From Plasmodium malariae (taxonomy: Eukaryota > Apicomplexa > Aconoidasida > Haemosporida > Plasmodiidae), in assembly GCF_900090045.1 (NCBI RefSeq), contig NC_041786.1, positions 1,296,001-1,360,000 on the forward strand: a stretch of DNA of 64,000 bases, read 5' to 3'. Of this stretch, positions 24,661 through 38,154 are shown one piece after another; the stretch's first letter is position 1; every line of letters starts with the position of its first letter. The translations under genes and the position numbers were made by a program. The notes below the pieces were generated by a model. The model saw only the letters and a list, made by a program, of their open reading frames with translations, searched no databases and had not been told where the DNA came from.

Positions 24661-26398
24661 CCACATTCTTATCTAATTCTTTTTTATTCCCCGTGGCTTC
24701 TATTTTAGGAGGGTAAAGGAAAATGGAAGAGGTAGCTCTTTATTAACAAAGAGGAGTATATCACGTTCTACTAGGGTACAACATAACTCATTAGAAAATG
24801 ATTTAAAGGGAAATAAACACATGCATGGAAAAAAAAGAAGAAAGGATAAAAGTACATCTGATATTAATTCTTCTGTAATAACATCCGATAAGTCTAGTGA
24901 GCATAACAGCTCAGACGAATACAGACGAAGGAGAAGAAGAAGAGAAGAAAGGGATGGTCGTCAAAGGGATGATCGTCAAAGAGATGGTCGTCAAAGGGAT
25001 GGTCGTCAAAGGGATGATCGTCAAAGGGATGATCGTCAAAGGGATGACCGAGAAAGGGATAGCCGAGAAAGGGATAGCCGAGAGAGGAATGATTACGAAA
25101 GGGAAGGACGTGATAGAAAAAATGGATACGAAAGGAATAGCCACGATAGAAATAGTCGAGAAAGAAATAGCCATGAAAGAGATAACCGTAAACCACGCGA
25201 ACGACATGAACGACGTGAGAAGGAAGACAGGAGAAAGAAAAGGTCCAGTAAACTTAATCGAAATTTATCATCATCCCATGAACGATCTAGATCAAGGGAG
25301 AGAAGAAGAAGAAAATTACAAGCAGAATGCATTAAAAAAGCAGGAGGATTTAAAAAGCTAGCCGATATGGAAGGTCATGAAACAACAAATGTATTTTGGG
25401 ATGGTTTTCAGTGGGTTGCAAAAACAAATCAGTCAAATGTTTTTCATTTAGATCCTGCAGTTATGAATTCTACAAGAAAATTAAGGAGGCTTTATTTTGG
25501 TAATCTACCACTTCATTTAGGATTAAGTGAAAATGATTTCCAAGAGATAGTATGGAATGAAATGAAAAAAAGAAAATATTGTAATGATGAGAATGTTAAT
25601 CCTGTTTTATATGTTTGGTTTGCGAAAGATAAAGGAAATTATGGTTTTGTTGAATTTTCCACTGTAGAAGAAACAGAAAGAGCATTAACAATGGATGGTA
25701 TGCTATGTAAAGGGGTTACTCTTAAGGTCTCAAGACCAAATGACTATTCTACAAATACAGTAAAGCATAATCAAAATACCCTTCTTCAAGCAGTGGCCAA
25801 GAATAATAATAATTTATTAGCTACTATCAGCTCCAACAGTGTAAGCGGCATGAACAACATAAGCGGTGTGAACAACATAAGCGGTGTGAACAACATAAGC
25901 GGTGTGAATAACATAAGCGGTGTGAACAACATAAGCGGCGTGAATAGTATAAACCCTGCTGGCAATTTATATAATAAGCCACCTCCCCCCCCTGGTGCCC
26001 CTCCACCTTCTGTGCTCAAAGACTCAACAGATCCTACCTCACTTGAGTACAACAATATACAAACAAAGTATTTAAGAGTATTAGAAATCGTTTCTGCAAA
26101 TTCAATTAATCATGAAGATTACTCTTCCATCTTAGAGGATATAAAAGATGGTTTTCATACGCAAGGTATAATTATTAATTCCATTTTGATTACGCAGAAA
26201 TATGCACAAACTACTCCATTCAATGTAGGTGATGTTGTAATTGAATTTGAAAATGCTGCTTCAGTTGATAAGAGTATTATAAACATGTCTAATAGGAAAT
26301 ATGAAGGAAAAGTTATAAGGATGAGCAAACTAGATGAAAATATGTATAATACCTTTGTTAAACCCATAATTCGGGATCTGTACGAGCGGCGGATGTGA
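23709..26398 (+). CDS. U2AF2: Splicing factor U2AF large subunit (U2AF65-like), 2 exons
   Basis: U2AF large subunit binds the polypyrimidine tract at 3' splice sites and recruits the U2 snRNP. Exon 1 is 23709-23803 and exon 2 is 24709-26398; the split AG|G codon restores one frame of 594 residues. Order of parts: an Arg/Asp-rich RS-like domain (about residues 95-235, RQRDG/RQRDD repeats); a Trp-containing motif VFWDGFQWV (about 259); RRM1 at about 289-374 (RRLYFGNLPLHLGLSENDF, YGFVEFSTVEE, SRPNDYS), aligning closely with human U2AF65 RRM1; NISGVN repeats; PPPPPGAPPPS; and a C-terminal UHM-like RRM at about 482-589 with NRKYEGKVI at the RxF position. I find no second central RRM. The 905-nt intron is long for this genus. 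A downstream in-frame ATG at 24821 is probably not the start. Confidence 0.92.
23830..24003. repeat. (TA)n followed by 16-bp tgtatgtacgtatgtt array in U2AF intron 1
   Basis: TA dinucleotides at 23838-23867 are followed by about eight units of a 16-bp TGTATGTACGTATGTT-type repeat. The array is open in several frames on both strands, giving spurious ORFs. Confidence 0.85.
24484..24708 (+). promoter_or_regulatory. Extended polypyrimidine region at U2AF intron 3' splice site
   Basis: Successive T-rich blocks, including a run of about 30 T ending at 24660, precede the acceptor tattttag at 24708. They are far longer than needed for a Plasmodium acceptor and lie in the gene for the protein that binds such tracts. 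Confidence 0.5.
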
Positions 26399-27633
26399 AG
26401 GGTGTACAGTGAAGCAGGGGAATGATCAGCGTGTCCATATATGACTACGTGTGCACATGCACATATGTATATGTATATGTATCTATATAATTATATTTAT
26501 ATATATACATTATACATATACATTTACACATACGCATATATATGTGCACAGTTTCACAGCCGGAGACTTAGGTACTGACGTCCCTTGGAATCGCCAAAAA
26601 AAAAGAAAAGAAAATTCTATTTTTATTTATTATTATTATTTTTTATTTTTATTTTAATTTTTACTTTTTATTTATTTATTTATTTATTTTTTTTTAATTT
26701 TTTATTATTTATTATTATTATTTATTATTTATTATTTATTATTTTTTTTTTTATTTTAATTTTTTTTTTTTTTTTCAAGAAATAGTGCCCTGTGAAATGG
26801 TTGGTAAAGCACGATTAAGGGGAAATCGGCTCGGCTTTTTTTGTTGACTGCTTGCAGTAATTCAGACATAAATGAGAGTTATGCGAGCACATGTTCATGT
26901 GTTATATGTATATGTATATATATATATATATGTGTTCGTATGCACATGTGCTCACGAAATCGTGGTTAGCTTTCAAGACCGTTTTTTTTTTTACTTTATA
27001 TTTTTTACTGTTAATTTTGTTAATAATTTTTTTACCTATTTGTTTATTAACGTTGTTATATGTATATATGTATGTATATATATGTATATATCTCCTTATT
27101 TTATAGCAACTTTTTTACGCAAACTTTGGGTATACATATTACACAAATTTGTGTGTGTTTTTCTTTTTTTTTTTTTTGCACATTTATTTCACATATATAT
27201 ATATATATATATTTTTCAATAGATAAATTTAACTTAATCGAAATTAAATAATAACTATGTTAATGATATTAAACATGCAAATTTAGCCATAAGTTAACAA
27301 AAAAAAAAAAAAAAAAAAAAAAAGACGAGCCCTTTTTTTTTTTTTTTCTCCTCCCCTTGCGAAAATACGGCATAAAACTTGTATGTTATTTTAACATTCT
27401 AGTGGTAGAAATGTTATGTGTATAAAAATCCTAAACATGTTGATCATCCATACGACATACATGAAGCGGATGAGCACATATTATATATTTATGTATATAT
27501 GCATATGTATGCATGTATGTATATATACATAGATACATACATATTCATAGATATATGTGTACTACAAAGGCATATAAAGTGAGCATCATCCAACCCTCTC
27601 CTTCCCCTTAGCCCATCAAAGTATACCAAAAAA
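26399..27633. other. Intergenic region downstream of U2AF
   Basis: Contains (TA)n, ATT-rich DNA at 26625-26760 and T/A homopolymers (A run at about 27300-27323). No supported gene. Confidence 0.6.
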
Positions 27634-29027
27634 ATGAACGAAATCAAAAAGACGGTGTTAACAGAAAAGAAGAATGAAGAAATAACGACAATTTTAAATA
27701 AAAATATATTATTTAAAGAGTACAGTAACACAAATGATTTGAAGGATGATACGTTTGTGAATATCACAACAGATTACAGCTTAGAGAGTGAAAAGGAAAA
27801 AAGCAATATTTCTTTATTTAGCATTTTTAAAAAAAAATTAAAAGAGGAAAAGTATTGTAGTAGATTTTTAATTCTTTTTAAAATACCATGTAATGCAAAT
27901 CAAAAAAAAAAAGTCATTGAAACGTTGAAGGCTGATCTTAAGGAAAAGTATGGACCTATTACAGGTGTTTGTATTATGGTAAACATTTATGGTATTATGC
28001 TATTAGAGTGTGTTGGGACTAGTAATATATTTTCCTTCATAAAACACTTGGGTGGTATAAAAGAAATTTATAAAGTCCAAATATTATATTTCAGCGAATT
28101 ACATAATCAAATTATAAATGATGATTTTTATTTCTATGAATATAGCAAAGAAGACCCTAAAGGAGTATCATCGGGCGAGTGTAACTATGTGGACGAGGTA
28201 AGCGCCCAAAGGAAACGTGCTTGTTAAAATTTTTTTTTTTTTTTTTTTTCCAACACGTATGAAGTACACCATTTCGTATGAACAGTTTTTTCTCTTTTCT
28301 CTTTTCTCTTTTCTGCTTTCGCTCTTTCCGCATATACACATATATGATATGTGTTTCCTTTGGAAAAAAGAAAAAAAAAGAAAAAAACGAATTGTTTGGG
28401 AATCCTCTCCTTTAACCAAATATGCACGATCTTAAAAAATTCTCTGTCACATTGTTGATCTCTTCAATCTCTATGCTTTATGTTTACTTTTCTTTTACAT
28501 TCTTTTCATATATTTTTATTTCTTCTCATTTCTTCTCATTTCTTCTCATTTCTTCTCATTTCTTCTCATTTCATTTTTTCCCTTCCATGAAACGTACCCA
28601 CTTGCACAGGTGTGGGACTTGTACATAAACGTCCTAAGTTTATGCTGTTTTATTAAAAACAACAAGGATAAACAGAATATTTTTGATTTGAATGAAAACA
28701 TAAAAAAAAATTTCTCATCACTGCCAAATTTGTATAATGATGACGCAAAACAGTACCTATGGAATATGGATGGTGCTTGATAAATATAACAAAGAATGAT
28801 CTGCTCGAATTTATTTGAATCTATCTGGATGACCAACGTTTATTCTGTTTTATACCGTTGTTCTGTTTTATTAATTCGTTTCAGTCTATTATACTTACGC
28901 CAATAGTGTTGTTATGTTAACATTTTTTTTATTCCTCTTTACCATTTTTATAGAGTTCGTCTCCTTTTTCATCGAGGACTTTAAGCTACCATTTGACGAT
29001 TTTTCCGATGACTTCTTGGACTTTTAA
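27634..29027 (+). CDS. Conserved Plasmodium-type protein, possible BLUF/TEX47-like fold (3 exons)
   Basis: Exons 27634-28197, 28610-28772 and 28954-29027 join in consistent phases (0, then 1) to give 266 residues. The donors are gtaagc and gtgctt; the acceptors end in cacag and atag. The start ATG follows an A-rich leader (ccaaaaaaATG). After a charged N-terminus, residues about 75-170 contain a compact alpha/beta pattern: helix NANQKKKVIETLKADLKEKY, strand TGVCIMVNIYGIMLLECVG, helix IFSFIKHLGG, strand YKVQILYFSEL. This order resembles the BLUF-like domain of TEX47 family proteins, known from sperm and ciliated organisms. That is a weak, pattern-level resemblance. The short acidic third exon ends in DDFSDDFLDF. 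The gene converges on the TBC gene. Confidence 0.8.
28500..28572. repeat. Tcttctcatt decamer repeat in intron 1
   Basis: About five copies of the pyrimidine-rich decamer tcttctcatt lie upstream of the acceptor at 28609. Confidence 0.85.
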
Positions 29028-29413
29028 GGCCTATAATGTGTGCATGCGTCATATGTATGTGTATGAGCATAAATTTTTCGCCTTCCTCAAACTTCATCTA
29101 CCTTTCAGTAAATCCTCTAGTGATTGCTTTATACGCCACTCACCCATTTGCAAAATATGTACATCGAAGATATGTTCATCTTGTCAAAAAAAAAATGTTA
29201 CACGTATATACCCTTGCAGTATGCGGCATGTAACAGGTTAGTAAGCTTTTTTTTTTTTTTTCTTTTTTTTTAATACAACTCGTCAAGTTTTTTTATTTCT
29301 CGTTAACTCATCCGTCCTGCTGAGATTCATTCTATGTGCAAGCATATATACATACGTATGTACGCGCATACTCACCCATATATAGACACGGTAAGGGGAG
29401 ATGCCCCCAGGTA
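29028..29413. other. Convergent 3' intergenic gap
   Basis: About 390 bp between two converging genes. I see nothing beyond T-rich sequence and a short CATA-type stretch. Confidence 0.6.
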
Positions 29414-32135
<2,722 letters not shown>

Positions 32136-32677
32136 AAAGGTTTATATTTCCTGACCAACGTGGACAGACATGAGCACAATGAAGTTAAAATTTATAGAGT
32201 ACAAAAATGGTAAAATTAAAACCGTCGAGTGTTAAGTTGGTGAGGGTTCAGCCGATTAGAGCTAAACTGGTGAACGTTAAACTTATGAGCATATATCAGT
32301 TATGCGTTACACAGTAATTGTAATACAGTAACTGTAATTCAGTAATTGTAATTCAGGAAGCATTATACAGTAAGCATAATACGGATAATCACTAAACTCA
32401 TATAAGTTAAACCAATGCATGTTAAAACTAGGGAAATTCTGAGCTAGGGCAAATTTTTAATTAATACAAACTAACATTAATAAGTATTAAAAATTAAAAT
32501 AAAGGAATAATTAAAAAAAAAAAAAATAAAATAATCACTAATAAAACTTAAAAAAAAAAAATATGTACGTATATATATTTGCACATGTACATGTTAATGT
32601 GAATATGTCCATGTTGGAAATTTTTTGGAAAAATACACTACTACCTGTACAGGGTTATTTGTGCCTTTTTATTTTTC
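32136..32677. other. Intergenic region between the TBC and WDR82-like genes
   Basis: About 540 bp separating two minus-strand genes. It should contain the TBC promoter and the WDR82-like 3' UTR. Low-complexity spacer with short direct repeats of a gtaattgtaattcag type (about 32310-32375). Confidence 0.6.
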
Positions 32678-32902
32678 TTAATCCTTTTTAGGTATCTGCC
32701 AGATTAAAACATAGTTACTCGCTAAAAAAAAAAAAACAGGTAAAACAGAATTAAAATAAAAAAAATAATAGAACAATGCGGGGTAATTAAAAAATGTGTT
32801 GACGGTAAGATAAAATGTTGTGAAAAAAAAAAAAAAAAATTATGAACAGGGAATGTAAAATATGCGTATACACAGAAAAAAAAAAAAAAAAAACAATTGT
32901 AC

Positions 32903-32934
<32 letters not shown>

Positions 32935-34351
32935 GCATACATACGAAGTCGGTTTTTTTCAAAAGGAAGACTAATGAAACTTACTTGTTATAAATGCAAC
33001 TCTGTTATACACCCACTTAACAAACAAAACGTTGTTACCAATTTTTTTCTTGCACACGAAATTCCCCTTTACGTCCCAGATATGCAGGTGACCATCTTTC
33101 CCACCTTGGCAAAAGGGAAGGAAACATAATACGTGAAAAAAAGATTAAATAAAAAAAGGAATTAATAAGTGAAAAAAAATAAACTTTAAATAAATGGAAA
33201 AAATAAACTTTAAATGGAAAAAATAAATTTTAAATAAATGAAACGTCCTCTGGACAAACACACCCCCGTTCACCTAATATCATGCAAATATAAACAAAAT
33301 ACGATAATATATACAATGGCACACGTACTGTGTACTTACCTGATAAAACATAATTTGAATCGAACGAATAAATTGGATAAGATATATAAGTAATAAGTAA
33401 CGGGCTATTATCGTACATGAAATTGTATGAACACAGTACATCCCCTGTGTATGCGTCCAGTGTGTATATGTAATTAAACTTAGTAGCAATAAGCATTTTT
33501 TTTTCATCAAAAGAAAAGTCAATATGTGTACAAAAATTGCCATTATTCGTTATTTTTGAAATGTCAAAATTTGCAAAATATTCATCATTATAGTCATCTC
33601 CAAAACAGCTACATAAGTATATAATTTTTTCATTAACTGTATAGGCATATATAATTCCTGTTTTGTTATAGCTAGCTATACAATATTCATTTTGAACATC
33701 CGTTTTATATAACATTGTTTTCTCCTTTATATGATAAACTAACAATTCTTTACTTCTTAACGTAACAATAAATATATGAGTATTTGGATGCAATGAAAAA
33801 CTATTGTCAACAATTTCACTAAAAAATTCAAATATATGTATTATTTTTTTATTCAGAATGTTAAAATGATATATTTTACATTTTTTTCGATTTTCATATG
33901 CCGTAAATAAACACTCGTTCAATTCTAAATGTGCACACGAGTTATTGTTACCATTTAAATTGGTCTTCAGTAATTTCACATCATTTATAACTATATCTTC
34001 AATGATACAACTTAGTATTTCTTTTCTGTCACTTATATCATATATCTTTATAATATTTTTGGTATTGGTTACGGCTACTATGTTATTTAACATGTCTATG
34101 CTCGATATGTACCCTTCATTTTCGAAAGCCGCGCATATGCCAAATCTTAAAAAATAATAAAATTGTGGAAGTGGTAATGGCGGCAGTTGCAATAGTAGCC
34201 ATAGCAGCAGTAACAATAACAGTAGTGAAAATAATAAAAAGTACATTACAGAACATAATAAAACATGAGATACAAAATTATTAATGTATTTGTTTAATTA
34301 CTGGTTCATGCGGGTCTCGCTTATAATAGCGCCTTCCTCCTCCTTATTCAT
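32678..34351 (-). CDS. WDR82: WDR82/Swd2-like WD40 protein (4 exons)
   Basis: WDR82 (yeast Swd2) is a WD40 propeller shared by COMPASS H3K4 methyltransferase and termination/phosphatase complexes. My model is complement(32678-32721, 32985-33104, 33340-34145, 34302-34351), in phase throughout, encoding 339 residues (human about 313). Exon 1 supplies MNKEEEGAIISETRMNQ. Exon 2 supplies CAAFENEGYISSIDMLNNI and SFDEKKMLIATKFNYIYTLD, aligning with human KLILISTNGSFIRLIDAF. Exon 3 supplies GGKDGHLHIWDVKG, matching the family's GSEDGKIHVWNGE. Exon 4 (only 44 nt) supplies TTSNYVLIWQIPKKD, matching the family end ACSNMAFWLPTIDD. A stop follows the exon 3 donor by a few codons, so a single-exon reading would truncate the last blade. 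The sequence is divergent, so other WD40 families cannot be fully excluded. Confidence 0.85.
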
Positions 34352-35703
<1,352 letters not shown>

Positions 35704-36836
35704 ATGGCAATGAAGCTAAACTATTTTAAGAAAAGTAATGCATTCATTCCAAGCTTTATTAATCATAAGGTAATGCATATTTTGAGAAAATTCTTCAGCA
35801 CACTACGAAAAGAAAGAAATAAACTGAAAAATGAAAAATAAAAGTGGAAAAATGAGGGGAAAAATGAGGGGGAAAATGAGAGGAAAAATGAATGAAAAAT
35901 TAAAAGCAAGGTGAAAATATGGAAATACATAAAACTTTTAAATGGGATGGTTACAGTAACATATACAATGAGAAATTATAGTCTGTTCCACGTATAAACT
36001 GAGCAATTTTTATCGTCTTTTTAAAATTTTTGCTTTTTATTTTCTCCTTTTTTTCTTTACATTTGTTCCCATTTTTCTTTTCATTTGCTCCTTTTTTTTT
36101 CATTTTTTTCTATTTTGTAGGTGTTAGGAAATTTATATAAGTTTAATACCAACACTCAAAAAAATATAATTAAGAAGAAAAATGCCCAAGAACCGAAAGA
36201 GGTACAGCCTGAAAGGGATTACATTGATATAGGAAATGTGGAATATAAATATTGTCCCTACTTGAAGCCTTTAGACATAAAAGGCATTAAAAGGGCTGAT
36301 AGAAAATTTGACTATAATAGTAGCTACGCTTTTATGGTTGCACAGAATGATTATAAAGAAAATTTAAAGGAGAAAAATTTGCTCACAAAATATTTATACA
36401 ATGGAATGAAAGTACCATTGCCTCCCAAAAGATATAAAATATCGGAATATGTAAAATTTTAAATTTATTCAAAAATTATGAACAAGTCATGAAAAAGTCG
36501 TGAACAAATCATGAACAAATCATGTTTTTTTTTGTACATTTTTCCCAATTCCCATATTTGGTCATAATTTTGTTACCAAATAGCCATTATTATTGAATTT
36601 TAATTTTTTTTTTTTTTCCCCTCTTTTGTTCTTTTGTTCTTTCTTTTCCGCTTTTCTTCTTTTCCGCTTTTCTTCTTTTCCACTTTTCGTCTTTTCCGCT
36701 TTTCTTCTTTTCCACTTTTCGTCTTTTCCGCTTTTATTTTTTGCCATTTCAGGTGGACATTAGGCTAGACATGTTTTCTCCTGTTATTATTTGGTGTGTT
36801 ATATGTTTTCCATTCTTTTTTACAGGATATATGTAA
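35704..36836 (+). CDS. Small protein of unknown function with probable C-terminal membrane helix (3 exons proposed)
   Basis: Exon 1 (35704-35769) encodes 22 residues, MAMKLNYFKKSNAFIPSFIN onward. Exon 2 begins at 36121 after ctattttgtag, in phase 0. Read to its first stop at 36462, the protein is 135 residues and ends ISEYVKF. I prefer a third exon. A GTAAAA donor after ISEY (36450) joins in phase 0 to an acceptor ttgccatttcag (36752). That exon, 36753-36836, encodes VDIRLDMFSPVIIWCVICFP and onward to TGYM, then stop. It has a clear transmembrane helix, giving 163 residues in total. The middle is basic and hydrophilic, with PLPPKRYKISEY before the junction. A small single-pass, possibly mitochondrial membrane protein would fit, but I recognise no family. 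The two-exon model ending at 36462 remains possible. Confidence 0.72.
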
Positions 36837-37886
36837 GAAAAAATGAGAAATGTGCAAGTACCAAAATGGGCATTTCTCTCCGTTATTAAGCGGTGCACAG
36901 TTGTCAAAAAATCATTGTAGCCCTCATTTATTATTATGTGTGCATATATACAGATAGTCATGTGTACATATATATACGCCCAAATATATATCTTTTTTTC
37001 ATAGGTGGTCAATACCGTAAATAAGTGAGCAGCATTAATTATTTGATGTACCATAAATTTTTAGATTTTTATCATACATCATTTATGAAGAAGTTTATGT
37101 AGAAGTATTAAAATGAGCATTTCTTCGCCTTCGCCTTTTTCTTTTCCTTTCTTTTCCTTTTTTTTTTTTTGTTATTAATAACGAACATGTCGTAGTGAAA
37201 AAAAGAATGTGTAGCATTTATTTATTTATTGTTTTGTTTTGTATTTTTTTTTTTTTTTTATAAATTGTAAATACATTATTGCAGTATTCATTTTACGACA
37301 CAGTTACACATTAGTATTAGTATATCCCATTTTTTCCATAAATTGCACAATAGAACGTGAACGAAGTTACAAACCGAATTAACGTTAAGTATGATGGAGG
37401 AAAAAGGAGAGTAACTGAGCTGAAAAAGTGTGCATGGTTGCATGCATACATACATATGTACATACGTATATACTCACATTGCACACATATACACATATGT
37501 GTATACATTACGAAATGCAAATTACAAAAGCTGTACACTCTTTTGAGAAGTTCAGAATGAGCTGTCCTATTCGGAAACATTTACAATCAGAACATTTAAA
37601 ATTTATAATTTTGTTTTAAAGCAAACTACGTTATCCCCGGATACATATTTTTTAAATAGCGTTATGAAGACCGTTTTATTATTATTATTTTTTTTTTTTT
37701 TTAAAGAGGAAAAGTTAACTTGCCATATTTGAATTAAAATGCATAATAAGGCGCACATTCTGTACATATGTAGTAATGTAGAATTCGAAGCGAGCAGTGC
37801 ATAAGAAAAAAAAAAAATAAATAAATAAAATAAATAAATAAATAAAATAAATAAATAAAATAAATAAATAAAATAAATAAATAAAA

Positions 37887-37921
<35 letters not shown>

Positions 37922-38154
37922 AATAAATAAATAAAATAAATAAATAAAATAAATAAATAAAATAAATAAATAAAATAAATAAATAAGATAAATAAAATAA
38001 ATAAATAAAATAAATAAATAAAATGCATAAATGAAAGGCCTTGCTATATTTTCCAATTTTTGAGCGCAAATAGGTGTATGTGCGCATTTATGCGTACGTG
38101 TGCGTATGCACCGGCATATGCACCTTGCTCAAGGAGACACCCCATTAGGGGCTA
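36837..38154. other. Convergent intergenic region
   Basis: Between the small plus-strand gene and the minus-strand gene ending at 38155. Mixed spacer plus a long AAATA-type array at 37808-38022. No supported exon. Confidence 0.6.
37808..38022. repeat. (AAATAAATAAATAAAATA)n array
   Basis: About 215 bp of AAAT/AAAATA units forming an 18-bp higher-order repeat. It is open in all minus-strand frames, which yields spurious YLFILFIYF peptides. Confidence 0.95.

Noticed and set aside
33230..34246. 338-codon reading of the WDR82-like gene as a single exon with a Leu-rich N-terminus
   Set aside because: The Leu-rich start translates the intron before the acceptor at 34146, and the end reads into the intron after 33340. 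The spliced model restores conserved WDR82 ends.
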